A stretch of 64,000 nt of DNA from Triglochin maritima (lineage: Eukaryota > Streptophyta > Magnoliopsida > Alismatales > Juncaginaceae): positions 26,906,326 through 26,970,325 of the forward strand of contig OY821791.1 in the NCBI GenBank assembly GCA_963682175.1, read 5' to 3'. Positions 42,935 to 55,784 of the stretch are shown here, piece after piece. Below the pieces are notes generated by a model, which did no database searches, was not told the DNA's origin, and saw nothing but the letters and a program-made list of their open reading frames with translations. The position numbers and the translations under genes were made by a program. How positions within the stretch are numbered: position 1 is the stretch's first letter; each line of letters begins with the position of its first letter.

Positions 42935-44657
42935 CGTGTGCGAAAATAAATAATTAATATGTGATTTTTGCTAACTGGACCGCTGAATGGATCGGAGACG
43001 CGAGGTGCGTCCGGGACGCACTGCGTCTGTTTATCATTTTCCTTTCATAAACTGACTTATTATCGGTTAATGGGTCCAATCGTCGTTTAAAGTCAGCTTC
43101 GCTGTCAACTTGACATCAAACATACTTTCTGGATAATAACATTCACTAAATCCATATATTTGATATTTAACGGAACTACAACTAATTTGCGCTCGGTTCC
43201 TATATATTCTGCCACATCTCCGTTACATTCTAATTTCCTATCATTCATGAGTCATGAATCATGACTAACAAATATCCTTCATCATCCTTATCCATTCCTA
43301 ACCTATGTAAATTAAATTTAAAAATGTGTTTAAGTGAAATTATTGTTCTTATATTCCTAATTAATTAAAAAATTGAAAACACTCCAAGGATTTGGAAATT
43401 ACCTTGGTTGGGTGCAGAAGTAAATGTCTCTAAACGTCGAATAATCACTCTAACAAAATCAACTACAATGCAACAATAAATAACATTACAAATAATTCAA
43501 TGATCATGAAACTATATGACGAACACAATAACTTCATTTACTAACATTTTGTTAAATTTTTTGACAGACCTTGCATTTTCATATTTGAAAATTAAAAATT
43601 GCATTGTAAAAAAAAAGTAATACTACAAATAACACTTCCAACTTCAAAACATCTAAATAACAAAAATTCTTCAAACCACAACATTATTTAATGCACATAT
43701 TTCTCAACTCCAACATATTTAATTTTTTACTAACAACCACATACATTCTTTAATCAACACCTAAAAAATTGTTAAAAAGAAGTATATATCATAACATTAT
43801 CAAATATAGGATCAACATCAACAACAATATATATTTCCTAAAACGACAATAATAAAATGTCTTACAACAAATCAATTTTTTTAACATTAACAACAATAAA
43901 TATGATTTCAATCACAAAAATCAAACCTAAAAAACAATGAATTTTCGATTACCAAATCAAACCTACAATCAACAAAACCTACATCCAATAATGTACTAAG
44001 AATCATGAAAATAAAATTTCACCATGAAAAACCAAACCCGGAATTGGGTTTGCTCCTAAACGGGTTCCTAAATCAACAAAAACACTACAATCATGCCTAA
44101 AATCACAATGTATATCATCCTAATACATTAAAATGAAAGAAAAAAGGTGAAAAACAGAAAAATATGGGTTAGGATTTCAAAACCTAACCCATATTTTGGA
44201 AAATACTTTTCAAACATGTTTAATTTGAAGAAAAAGTAAAAAATATTTTAATTCGAAAAGCTTTCCTACTTAAAATGGGAATGGGAAAGGGAAAGCTGAA
44301 GGCTTTTATTGAGTGACTAAGATGGAGATGGACATCCATGAATGGATGTAGACAACAAACATCCATGACATGAACATTTTTTGAAATTTCATGACATGAA
44401 CATTTGTGTTGGATTTGGTTTGGTTTACCCTTGCTTTGGAATTGATTTTAGTTAATTATGATTTTCAAGAGAGATCTATGCCTAAAGTATTGCAAGTAAT
44501 ACCCGAGACGGATAATGTCTCAATCAACACAAATGTAATAAGACCTACAATACTCGTAATGTACCCATTTATTAAACATGTATGAGGCGGGTACAAGTAC
44601 AACATTATTTAAACAGATATATACTTGTACCCGTTTAGTTAGATGGGTATGGATATG
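42935..44657. other. AT-rich intergenic DNA, nothing recognised
   Basis: Mostly A-rich sequence with CAACAA and AAACCTA runs. Bases 44450-44657 (CCCGTTTAGTTAGATGGGTATGG) resemble the right flank of the hAT at 48006-48040, as expected for one interrupted sequence. No gene was seen. Confidence 0.4.
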
Positions 44658-44665
44658 GGTATGAC

Positions 44666-47600
44666 CAATGTTCTGGGACTGCCTAGGCGAGCCTAGGCGA
44701 TCGGGGGCGTCCGGTCGCCTGGGCGATTGCCTAGGCGGTTGTGCGACCGCCCAAATCTGGGCAGTTTTTTTAATTCAATTAAATTTTATAAAAAAGATAA
44801 AAAATCGGGAAAAAAGAAAAAAAATGCACAAATATTATCTAAAAATACCATACATGTTTAGGCTTCGAAAAGACACCTAGTTCCTCGACCAAGGCCTCAC
44901 TAGGCACCCCCTCTACCCACCTAAACACTTAGGTATACAAATTATTGCTTAGTAGTACGATTACAAAGGTAACTCAGAGTTCATACAATAGCAGATAAGA
45001 GAGAAATTAGAATTACAAGCTAACTAACTAATTCCATTGGACACATTGATCTAATGTCCAACTGGGAACCATATCATATCCTCCACCACCATCAGAGTCG
45101 TGGGAGTGGTTCTCGTTCGGATTGTCGACGTAGACATCATCTTCTTCAGTTTCTTCATCGTCGGATTGGACATATTGCTCGTCGATGTCCATCAGTGGTT
45201 GAGAACTCGATGCACCTGAATCTCTAGAACTAATGTGAACAATGACATCATCCATACCACCACCTAATAATGGCGCGTCAGATGCAGTGGAACACCACGC
45301 GTCAGATGCAGTGGACATGGATCGAGCAAAGCGTCTCCGTGAAGAAGAATGTCCTAAAGCTGCTTCCTCGACATCGGCCCATGTAAGCTCCTCTCCAGCG
45401 AAGACCGGATCTTCAGTTTCTACCAACCACGGATGCTCGTCGAAGAGATCGTAGTCCACACTGATGGGGTCATAAAATCCGGGCTTCTCCATCCTTTGCT
45501 GAAACCTTTGCCTTAACTTTTGGTTGTAGTTCACATACACCAAGTCATTCATCTTCTTCACAACCAACCTGTTCCTTCTCGTTGAGTGCAACTGCTCGAA
45601 GACACTCCAATTCCTCTCACAACCTGATGCCGAGCATGTCAATCCCAACACCCTCAGGGCCAACCTCTGTAATGCGGTCTCTCCCATGTCTGCGCCATAA
45701 GATTGCCACCAATCTATAGGTCTTCTTTCCGACCTTTGTCTGACGACCATATCCCTCGAGAATATTTCGAGGGAGTTCTTGTAACGATCAAGTAGACCGT
45801 AAATCTTGTCTTGTTCTGCAGGAGTGGGGACGAGCCGCTCTACGACATCCATGAATCCAGGAATATGCTCATTGAAAGCTACATTTCGATCCTGAGGTGG
45901 GACGGAGAAGAACGTACCAGGGTTGAGTAAGAAACCAGCTGAGTGTAGCAGTGAGGACATCATCTTCCCTGGACCCCATCTGGTGTCGTTGAGGTCGATG
46001 ACTTGCTTGTACAACCTCGGGTTTCCGTCAAAGTTCCTCATGATTTGTTCTTTGACTTTCTCCATTGCGTCACACAGATATCCCATCGGTGGTTTCTTAT
46101 CGCCGTCAACAAGTCTAAGAACCTGGACCATAGGTTGTGAGGCCTTCAGTGCCTTCATGACGTTGGTCCAGAAACCACTTTGTAGAATGGTCTCGACAAC
46201 TTCAGTAGAGATCTCCTTCTTTTTCTTGTTCTTTATCCAACTTGCATTAGGATCGTTGTACTCCGGGGAAACAACAAAGATTCGGAGTCTCTCTTTCTTC
46301 AGAAACAACCTTTGCAAACTCAGAAAGGCGGTGGCAAATCTCGTGACTGCAGGGCGTAGCAGGTTCCCTTCAATGGCAATTCACATCCTCTTCAACAACA
46401 TGGCAGAACTATTGAAATGTTTGATGATCTTACGAGCTAAAGCAATAGTCTTCAAAAACAACTTGCCAATATCCTCCAAGATGAGATCGATACAATGCGC
46501 TGCACAGGGAGTCCAAAACAATCTCCTTCTTTTTTGCTGCAACATCCTACCGGCAAGTACGTACGCGACGACGTTGTCGGTGACCACCTGAACAACATGT
46601 TCTTCGCCAATCTCGCCAACTACCTTGTCCATCAGCTTGTACAAGTAGTCTGCGGTGTGAGAGTGACCGAAAGCATCTACAGACCTCATGAACATGGTAC
46701 CTGTTGGACAATTTTCTAGAAAATTGATTATATACCTACCGGACCTATCAGTCCAGCCATCTGTCATCAACGTGCACCCGTATGTTGCCCAATCTTGTCT
46801 GTACGACTCTAGTATACCTCTAGTGTAATCAATTTCTTGTTTAAGGCACGAGTCACTAACTTCATGATACGTCATGGGTTTAAGTCCGGGTCCGTAAGTA
46901 CAAGTAGCGGATATTACTTCCTTCCACTCAGGCGTCCTTATAGTGTTGAATGATATACCACATCTATAGAAAAGCCTAGACTATTTTTGATTAATTGTTT
47001 TCCTATCTTCTTTTCTAAAGGTTCTTTCGATGGTTGTTTGTTGGGGGCCAGAAACCACATCGTTTCCATGTCCGCAAAATGGTGCCCACAAACGTTGTTT
47101 TTGTCTCTTTCGACTAGGAACGGGGCGAGAACAGGAGGTTGGGGTCTGAGCAAAACCGGAACCCGACCCGGTTTCCTGATCAAATTCTATGTTTTCTCGG
47201 TCTACATAATCATCAAGACATACATTTTCGTTTTGTAATGTCCTACTGTTTCTAATCATGTATCCAGTTATGTCTTGTTTAATAGAGTCAGGAACTTTAT
47301 CACAAGGTCTAGCATTGCTACCAGGTGTGTGTGCAAGATGTTGTTTGTGACGGGCTATACCACCTCTAGTTTCCTTACCACATAACTCACAGACAATGCA
47401 GTTTTTATCATTAGCACTAATGTAATGGGCAGTATTCCAACCAGGGTCATTTGTACGGGTAGGTCTTAGGTCATCGTAACTCTCGTGATGCATAGGGAGA
47501 CTAGTGCCGGGTACGTAAGCCATATCTTAAAACTAGACTAATATAAAAATTTAGACTAATATGAAAGTAAAATACTAATTAATTTAATTCTAAAGAGAAG

Positions 47601-48005
47601 TTAGAAAGAGTGCACTTGATTTTGGCGGTTGAAGAATGAAGAACCGGATCAGAGACTTCACTTTCCAACTTCAAAACTAAGCACCAGACCGGAGACTTAA
47701 TCGCAAAAACTTGGTGATTAGGAAACGTGATGATGAGAATAGAATTACGAAGAAGAAGAGAATGAGAGATGTGCGAAAAATGAAGAAGTTTGGAGGGGTT
47801 TATATAGGATTTGGGTAGTGGCAAACTTGTAATTTTTGAAAAAAATAATAAAAAAAATAAAAAAGGAGAGAGCCGTTGGAGAGCCTCCAACGGCTCTCGC
47901 CTAGGCGAAGCGATCGCCTATTTCGCCCAGCTTCGCTGGGCAAAAGGCGGTGGTCGCCCAGGCGACCACCGCGACGGGAGGTCGCCTACCGCCACTAGAA
48001 CACTG
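44666..48005 (-). mobile_element. hAT transposon with TIRs and perfect 8-bp duplication
   Basis: The left end is CAATGTTCTGGGACTGCC and the right end (reverse) is CAGTGTTCTAGTGGCGG. The exact 8-bp duplication GGTATGAC lies at 44658-44665 and 48006-48013. Subterminal GCCTAGGCGA and GGTCGCC(T/C)GGGCGA repeats are present at both ends. It is 3340 bp with one transposase gene on the minus strand. Structure and near-open frame suggest a fairly recent insertion. Confidence 0.92.
45028..47523 (-). pseudogene. hAT transposase, one frame with two stops
   Basis: The minus strand is a single 832-codon frame starting MAYVPGTSLPM, broken only by TAG (46983-46981) and TGA (46383-46381). Domains: a BED-type zinc finger (CELCGKETRGGIARHKQHLAH, residues about 56-76); a DUF659-like part with TLMTDGWTD (Asp about 255) and VVTDNVVAYV; a DTRWGPGKMM-like segment; and the C-terminal dimerisation domain with SGCERNWSVFEQLHSTRRNR (Glu about 636), then an acidic tail. 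Asp, Asp and Glu at these places fit the hAT catalytic triad. The sequence on both sides of each stop aligns with the family, so these are point nonsense changes, not introns. Confidence 0.9.
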
Positions 48006-49958
48006 GGTATGACCATCCCATCCCGTTTACACCTCTAGTTTTGAGCTCTCCATCAAATTTGGAATTATATTTTTTGTTATAATATAAATAATCTTCTAGA
48101 AAATTCCGTTGCCGCATGATTACAATCCAAATGGTGTGACGTACCGTAAATCATTTTAAGACTACTGATTGACATCGTATCATGCATATATTTGTGTTTT
48201 ATATCCTCTATTTTTAGTCTAAGCAATGCTATGTAACAAGTTTATGTTTAAGTTTCAGGAATAAATAGGTTTGAGAAGAAGAGATTCAAAAAGGACTCAA
48301 AAGCAAGGAAAATGACTAAGTTACAAGACTTATAGACTGAGATGAAAGAGAGAAGGACCCGGATGTAAAACCAAAAGTATCAATGAGCAAATCAATAAAC
48401 TCCACACCTTAATGAGGAGTATTTTGGAAATTAAATCCGGGCCCAACCATCAACAACCAAATCGGGTTCATCAAACACCAAGAAATCAAACCAGAATCGA
48501 GCCACCAAAAGCCAGACTCGATCATACACATATAGACCGCCAATCAGAGGTCCGAATGTGTCCAAATGTGACATGGTTGAGTCGGGTCGTGTATTATGTT
48601 GTTTTATGTCCATTTTGTTGGATCATGTGTGGGTCTATGGGTCCATAATTAAGGCTAATCCTAATTCTCTAATTCATTAAGCAATCAAATGCGCAGCGGA
48701 ATAACCAAACAAGTAGAGAAAGAATAATAGAATGCAAACCACAATGACACGGGGGATTTTTATAGAGGTTCGGCACCCCACCTGGGTCCTAGTCCTCTCT
48801 TGCAAGCTCCGCTCGACTCCGCGAGCTCTGCCTACGACTTCACTATCCGCTCCCCGTTCCGGGCCGGGAGACAAAACCTTACAACCGTCAAACTCGCGAA
48901 CAACCCTCGCCGAGCTTGGAATCCTCTTCTCACAATCCGAGAAGGATTACTTCGGGCACTCACCAAAGTCTATACTTGTGTCTTGGGATTTCACCAAGAC
49001 CCTTGCTCTCTTGACAACAAATGTAACTGAGTGGGATTCACTGTCTAATTGAGCACAACAATTGCTAGATGTTTGAGTGATGAATGATGTGGAAATTAGG
49101 CTTTGGGTAGCTAATTTGGAGCTTGGAGGATTGGAGTTTTCTCTCTAATGAATTAGGACAATTGGAGTTGGAGAGTTCTGTGTAAAACTAAGTTTGATCC
49201 TCTATTTATAAGCTCCTAAAGATTTCTAGCCGTTTGGACAAGATTTGATTGGGTTTTGTGCAAAGCACACAAAGACGAAAATCGGGCTGCAAATCTGTCC
49301 AGAAACGGTCGACCGAAAAATGGAATGGTTGACCGAACTCTTAAGTTTGTTAAGGAAACGGTCGATCGAACTAGGTTACCGGTCGACCGAACTTATGGTT
49401 TGGTAGAAGGAAACTTTGATCGGTTGAACTAAATAGTATCGACCGATAGCAGGGAGTTTTTGACTGGATCAACCGGTCGACCGGAAAGGGCAAATGGTTC
49501 GACCGGTTCTAAAGTATATGGCGGGGGTGTATTTTGTTTTATACGAATACGACCGTTATAGGAATACGACAAGGAAAACGGTCATATGAAAATCCGGGAT
49601 CAGTCATTCGAAAAGGTATAACCGGTCGACCGGTAGAGTTCGGTAAAATCACTGTGGAGAGTCTGTTATAAACCGGTCGAACTGAGAACTGGTTCGGTCG
49701 ACCGATTCACACAGGAAATCTGGGTTTAGGTTTTAAGTGATTTCCGACTAAGGTTTGGGTGATCCAATGAAGTCCAAATAAGGTGAAATTTTGTGTGTGA
49801 CTTCTCTAAGGAACCTAGTGTGTATGTGATATGTTTTTAGCTCTTGTATGCTCAATTTATACATGTTCCTAAGACTCAAAATAAAATTAAGATTGCAAGT
49901 CTTCATATAGCTTTATTACAAATCTTGACTTGATTTCCATCCTTCCATGAGTCTTGAT

Positions 49959-51463
49959 TGTTGGCTTTTTGGCCTTAATCCTTGTTTTGATGATTTAATC
50001 AACCTAATCTTAATCACAAGTAATGTAGAGTAGCACACATATTGCATGTGCTACATCTACAGGTGATCAAGACTCATGGAAGGAAGGAAATCAAGTCAAG
50101 ATTTGTAATAAAGATAAATGAAGACTTGTAATCTTGATTTTATTTTGAGTCTTAGGAACATGTGTAAATTGAGCATACAAGAGCTAAAGACATATCACAT
50201 ACACACTAGGTTCCTTAGAGAAGTCACACACAAAATTTCACCTTATTTGGACTTCATTAGATCACCCAAACCTTAGTCGGAAATCACTTAAAACCTAAAC
50301 CCAGATTTCCTGTGTGAATCGGTCGACCGAACCAGTTCTCAGTTCGACCGGTTTATAACAGAATCTCCACAGTGATTTTACCGAACTCTACCGGTCGACC
50401 GGTTCTACCTTTTCGGTTGACCGATCCCGGATTTTCATATGACCGTTTTCCTTGTCGTATTCCTATAACGGTCGTATTCGTATAAAACAAACTTAACCCC
50501 AAAATAGATTCGGTAATCGGTCGAACGACGACCTTGTTTCGGTCGACCGGTTGAACACTTAACATTTCCGTGCTATCGGTCGACACATTCTTCGTTCGAC
50601 CGTTGCACCTTTGTCTCAACCGAATCCCCTTATCGGTCGACCGCCCCATACTTTGGTTCGACAGATTCACTTAAGGAGAGTTAAGTTCTAGCCCGTTTGT
50701 TCGACCGATTATTTATTTGTTCGACCGTTCTCCTTGAAATCAAGTTAATGGTCGACCGGTTTATTAGTTTCGGTCGACCGGTTCTGGACAGATTTGCAGC
50801 CCGATTTTCTGCTTTGTGTATCTTACACAAAACCCAACCAAATCTATCCCAAACGACTAGAAATCTTTAGGAGCTTATAAATAGAGGTTCACACTTAGTT
50901 TTCCACAGAATTTCACAACTCCAAAGTGTCAAACCTATAGTGAGATTTTCCACAACCTCAAAGCTCCAAATTAGTGATTCCAAAGCCTAATTTCCACATC
51001 ATTCATCACTCAAACAACTAGCAATTGTTGTGCTCAATTAGAGAGTGGATCCCACTCAGTTACTTGTGTTGTCAAGAGAGCAAGGGTCTTGGTGAAAGCC
51101 CAAGACACGAGTATAGACTTCGGTGAGAGCCCGAAGTGATCCTCTCGGATTGTGAGAGGTGGAGCCAAGCTCGGCGAGGGTTGTTCGCGAGCTTGAAGAC
51201 TTGTAAATGCGTTCTCTCCCGTCCCGAAACGGGGAGTGGTTAGTGAAGACGTAGGCGGAGCTCGCGGAGTCGAGAGGAGCTTGCAAGAGAGGACTAGGAC
51301 CCGGGTGGGGTGCCGAACCTCTATAAAAACGCCGAGTCGATTTGTGGTTTGCATGTTCCTTTTCCCTACTAGTCTTTAAATTGTTTCCGCTGCGTTTATT
51401 GATTGATTAGTTAGGGATTAGCGCAAGAGTGATTAGATTAACCCGACCCAACACGATCCTACA
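49959..51463 (+). repeat. 5' LTR of the inner copia element
   Basis: It runs from TGTTGGCTTTTTGGCC to CACGATCCTACA, directly followed by the tRNA-Met primer site. Bases 50320-50780 contain more than a dozen CGGTCGACCG-like palindromes. It lies head-to-head with the outer element's LTR, of which it is an inverted copy. Confidence 0.9.
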
Positions 51464-51465
51464 TT

Positions 51466-51477
51466 TGGTATCAGAGC
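51466..51477 (+). other. Primer binding site, initiator-Met tRNA type
   Basis: TGGTATCAGAGC two bases after the LTR end is the standard plant copia primer site. Confidence 0.9.
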
Positions 51478-51516
51478 CTTGTTAGCTAAATTTCATTACT
51501 TTACCGTAATTTTAGC

Positions 51517-53173
51517 ATGGCTTCAACATCTAATCACTTAGAGGGTTTATGCACCACAATGCCTCCTTTGCTTAATGGGTGAAACTATGATTATTGGAAA
51601 AATAGGATGAAAATCTTTTTAATATCAAATGACCTTAAGTATTGAAAATTCATTCAAAATCCATACATACCCCCAAATGAAGATGAGTTAGATTCTCTAT
51701 CTAGGGCTCAAATGAAAGAAATTGAAATGAATTCAAAAATCATGAACATTCTTTATTGTGGCCTTAATGAGGGAGAATACAATAGAATTAGGGGTTGTGA
51801 AAGTGCTAATGAAATATGGCATAAGTAAGAAATGCATCATGAGGGTGATAGTAAAACCAAAGAAACTAGGATAAGTCTCATCATGCATAAATATGAAATA
51901 TTTTCTATGTAAATCGGTGAGAACATAAGCGACATGAACACTCGCTTCACCGATATTACTAACTCTCTTTTGATTCTTGGAAGAAGGAAAAATGAAGGAG
52001 AGTTGACTCGAAATACCTCCGGTCATTGAGCAACGATTGGGAAGACAAGATCGTCGCAATTGAAGAATCGCACGATCTTTCAAAATTGAAGATGGAGGAA
52101 CTCATTGGAAATCTCATGACCTATGAGCTCCAATTGAGTCATCGAAAAGAGAAGGAAGCTTCCAAGAAAAACTTCACGGTGGCATTGCATGCAAACTTTG
52201 ATGAGCCAAGGAGAGTGGAAGAAGAGGACATTGAGGTCCTTGCCCAAGACTTCTTCAAATACCTCAAGAGGGATAAGGGAGAAAAGAATGAAAGAAGAGG
52301 TAGAAGAAGTGAGAAAAGAGAAAAAGAAAAGGAGAAGGAGGAAAGTGAAATGAGAGAAAAGAGAGGGAGAAGAAAAATGAGAGAAGAGAGAGGAGAAGAG
52401 AAAAGGAGAAGAGGGTGAGGAAAGAAAGGAAGGAGGAAGCTCACAAAGCCACTTGTGATGACTCTTCATCTCCATCATCCTCATCCTCTTCCTTGCAAAG
52501 TAGGAAAGAGGTTGCCCATTCATGCTTCATGGCCATTGAAGATGAACAAAGTGAGGTAGCTTCTAACTCCTCTAAATCTTATTCCACTAGAAGTAATTCA
52601 TGTTCAAGTAAATCATATTCTAGTGCTAGCTCTAAATCTAATGCTAATGATGAATCATATACACATGATGAACTACAAAATGCATTTCATGATTTAGTTA
52701 GACAATATGCGATCATTTGTGAAAAGAACAAAAATGCTAGAAAAACTATAAATGCTCTCAAATGCCAAATTGAATTAATCATAAATGAAAAGAATGAGGT
52801 GGTTGCTAGACTTGAATCAAATGAATCATCACTTGCTAGTCTAAGTAAAACACCGATTGTTGATGAACATTTAGATCTTAGAGCTTCAAATATGCGATTA
52901 AGGAAAGATCTAGAAATGTTCACTAAAGGAACAAAAATGCTTGATATGCTTTTAAGTAGTCAAAGACAATCCTTAGATAAACATGGTTTATGATACAATG
53001 TGCATTTGAAAAATCTTGTATCTCATACTACTTTAAATGGCAAACATTTATTTGTTAAGTCTAGTTCCTCAAGTGTGTGGGCACCCAAAACCAAAATGGT
53101 TTGGATCCCAAAAGCTAATGTTCAAGGACCCAAAGTTGTTTGGGTACCTAAATCTACACTTGTAGAAGCTTGA
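51517..53173 (+). pseudogene. Copia gag of the inner element, broken
   Basis: The start MASTSNHLEGL leads into YDYWKNRMKIFLISND and a CESANEIWHK-like region, the UBN2-type gag of copia elements. The frame then shifts near 52000 into SLSNDWEDKIVAIEESHDLS and FFKYLKRDKGEK. Next come a long Arg/Glu/Lys-rich tract (about 52275-52440), a Ser-rich segment, VAHSCFMAIEDE, a coiled coil, and TKMLDMLLSSQRQSLDKHGL. The end is WVPKSTLVEA and TGA. Breaks: TGA after LLNG, TGA after LKY, TAA after IWHK, TAA after IFSM, frameshifts near 52000 and 52415, and TGA after DKHGL. No CCHC knuckle is present; the charged tract occupies its usual place. Confidence 0.8.
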
Positions 53174-53795
53174 GGAGGAGATTGGTGGTGTCCGGACGAG
53201 CCAAAGCGTCAAATTCGAATCCGGTTGCATCACCAAGTCATGATTGGAGCTAATCAATATTCAAGTTTGGTATAAAATTTCTATCTTTGAATTTTCTGAA
53301 AAATTAGCTCTAATCTAGTCTATATGCTTAATTGTCATATCTTAAGAAGTTTAATTCATTTCAAATCATTAACCCTATTCATTGCAACTCATATACCACA
53401 TCCATTGATTGTAAATGTCAAATTTTAAATGGATGTTAAAATAAGGCCTAAGTTGAAACTTAAATGAAATTAACTTGAATCATATTCATAGTTTCCATCT
53501 AGCCTTATTGATAGGGGGAGCTTAAATATTATCTCCTTTATTAGTGTAATGAAGTGCAAAATTTAGGGGGAGCAACTTCATTACAAGACATCCAAATTCT
53601 ATGCGTAAAGTTATAATTATTTTTGTTTTTGATGGATGTCAAAGGGGAGAGATAATTAAAGGGGAGCTACTTGAAAATTGGTTAAAATTGAACAAAAACT
53701 ATGCACATCCATAGGGGGAGCATTTATATGCATACTTTACACTTAAAATTTTCAAGTGTTAAGATATAGGTTGCCATCATCAAAAAGGTGGAGAT

Positions 53796-53997
53796 TGTTG
53801 GCTTTTTGGCCTTAATCCTAGAGAGGACTAGGACCCGGGTGGGGTGCCGAACCTCTATAAAAACGCCGAGTCGATTTGTGGTTTGCATGTTCCTTTTCCC
53901 TAGTAGTCTTTAAATTGTTTCCGCTGCGTTTATTGATTGATTAGTTAGGGATTAGCGCAAGAGTGATTAGATTAACCCGGCCCAACACGATCCTACA
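53796..53997 (+). repeat. 3' LTR of the inner copia element, internally deleted
   Basis: TGTTGGCTTTTTGGCCTTAATCCT jumps directly to AGAGAGGACTAGGACC of the LTR end, a loss of about 1.3 kb relative to the 5' LTR. A polypurine tract (AAAAAGGTGGAGAT) precedes it. Confidence 0.85.
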
Positions 53998-54749
53998 TTG
54001 ATCACCTGTAGAGGTTAGCACATGCAATATATATGCAATGCAATATGTGTGCTACTCTACATTACTTATGATTAAGATTAGGTTGATTAAATCATCAAAA
54101 CAAGGATTAAGGCCAAAAAGCCAACAATCTCCCCGTTTTTGATGATGGCAACCTATATCTTAATACTTGAAAATTTTAGGTGTAAACTATGCATATAAAT
54201 GCTCCCCCTATGGATGTGCATAGTTTTTGTTCAATTTTAACCAATTTTCAAGTAACTCCCCTTTAATTATCTCTCCCCCTTTGACATCCATCAAAAACAA
54301 AAATAATTATGACTTTAAGCATAGAATTTGGATGTTTTGTAATGAAGTTGCTCCCCTTAAATTTTGCACTTCATTACTCTAATAAAAGATATAACATTTA
54401 AGATCCCCCTATCAATAAGGCTATATGGAAACTAAGAGTATGATTCAAGTTAAGTTCATTTAAGTTTCTACTCAAGCCTTATTTTAACATCCATTCAAAA
54501 TTTGACATTTATAATCAATGGATGTGATATATGATTTGCAATGAATATGGTTTATGATTTGCAATGAATTAAACTTCTAAAGATATGACAATTAAGCATA
54601 TAGACTAGATTAGAGCTAATTTTTCAGAAAATTCAAAGATAGAAATTTTATACCAAACTTGAATATTGATTAGCTCCAATCTTGACTTGGTGATGCAACC
54701 GGATTCGAATTTGACGCTTTGGCTCGTCCGGTCATCACCAATCTCCTCT

Positions 54750-55784
54750 TCAAGTACCTACAAGTGTAGATTTTGGTATCCATTTTTGTTTGGGTCCATT
54801 CAATTTAGCTTTTGGCACCCAAATCCAAGTTGATTTAGGTACCCAAACACTTGAGGTTCTTTTCATGGCAATATGATGCTTTCCATTTATGTTATCTTGA
54901 ACTAGATGATTTTTAACATAAAAGACATTAAAGCCTAAACCATGCTTGTCTAAGGATTGTCTTTGATTTCCTAAAAGCATATCAATATTTTTCTTGCCAT
55001 TTGTGAACTTATGCAAATCATTTATCAAAATTTTATTTGATGCATTTAGTTCATTGTTTTTAAGCTCAAGAGACTCATTCATGCAATTAACATTTTGAAT
55101 CAAAGAATTGTGCTTTTCATTCATTTGATGCATGTGAATCTCTAATTCGACACATTTGTCGGTCATGCAATTCAAGTCATTCATTAATTTCTTGCTTTCA
55201 AGATAAGATTTGTCAAGTTTCTTAAGCAAGTCATTTTTATCACTTTCAAGCATATGACTATCAATTGCAATAGATGAGTTAGATTTATCTTTCAATTTCT
55301 CATTCTCATCTTTTAAACATGCATTCTCTAAGATGAGCTTATCAATTTTAGCAAGTAAATCATTTTTCTCAAGCAAGGTTGATTCATTTAGACAATGAAG
55401 ATCATGATTTACTTCTCTAGCTAACTTGTTGTTTTGACATAGAAGCTCATATCTTTCAACAAGTTCATGGAATGCATTTTGTAGTTCTTTAAAAGAATAT
55501 GATTCTTCATTAGAACTAGAACTTGATGAGCAAGATTTAGAAGATACCTCGCTTTCTTCATCGATTGTTACAATGAGGCATGTGTGAGCATCTTCTCCCT
55601 TGGATGAGCTTGAGGAGGAATATGATGTAGATGTGTTCTTGTCGCATCTTTCATGAGCTTTATCCATGGTGTCACAACGCTCACTTGAGTAGTATTTTGA
55701 TATGATCCCTAAGTGTGGATTTAGGCTTATGGAGTGAGATTTGGAGCTTTGAGGATTGAGGTTTCTCTCTAATGAATTGGACAA
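54750..55784 (-). pseudogene. C-terminal gag of the outer copia element fused to LTR sequence
   Basis: An open minus-strand frame of 344 codons. Its first 25-30 codons come from LTR sequence, joined near 55705 to gag by the deletion. The gag part has a Ser-rich segment, EESYSFKELQNAFHELVERY, a long coiled coil (repeated LLEKNDLLAKIDKL-like heptads), KNIDMLLGNQRQSLDKHGLG, and the end WIPKSTLVGT. It aligns with the same region of the inner copia and stops at the same place. Its own start codon is an accident of the fusion, so expression as such is doubtful. Confidence 0.8.

Larger units (their letters stand above)
49959..53997 (+). mobile_element. Gag-only copia element on the plus strand, innermost level of the nest
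   Basis: Duplication TTGAT flanks it (49954-49958 and 53998-54002), and the uninterrupted site GAGTCTTGATCACCTG is intact at 56545-56560 in the outer element's other LTR. The 5' LTR is 1505 bp (49959-51463). The primer site TGGTATCAGAGC (51466-51477) matches initiator-Met tRNA. Gag spans 51517-53173, then comes a 3' untranslated region with AGGGGGAGC repeats. The 3' LTR (53796-53997) keeps only its first 24 and last 178 bases. No protease, integrase, reverse transcriptase or RNase H was found. Confidence 0.9.

Noticed and set aside
45923..46591. 222-codon plus-strand frame inside the hAT element
   Set aside because: Antisense of the transposase frame, which has clear domains.
52080..52523. 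Minus-strand frames rich in Ser/Phe/Leu opposite the copia gag
   Set aside because: Mirror image of the purine-rich gag tract, low complexity, no domain.
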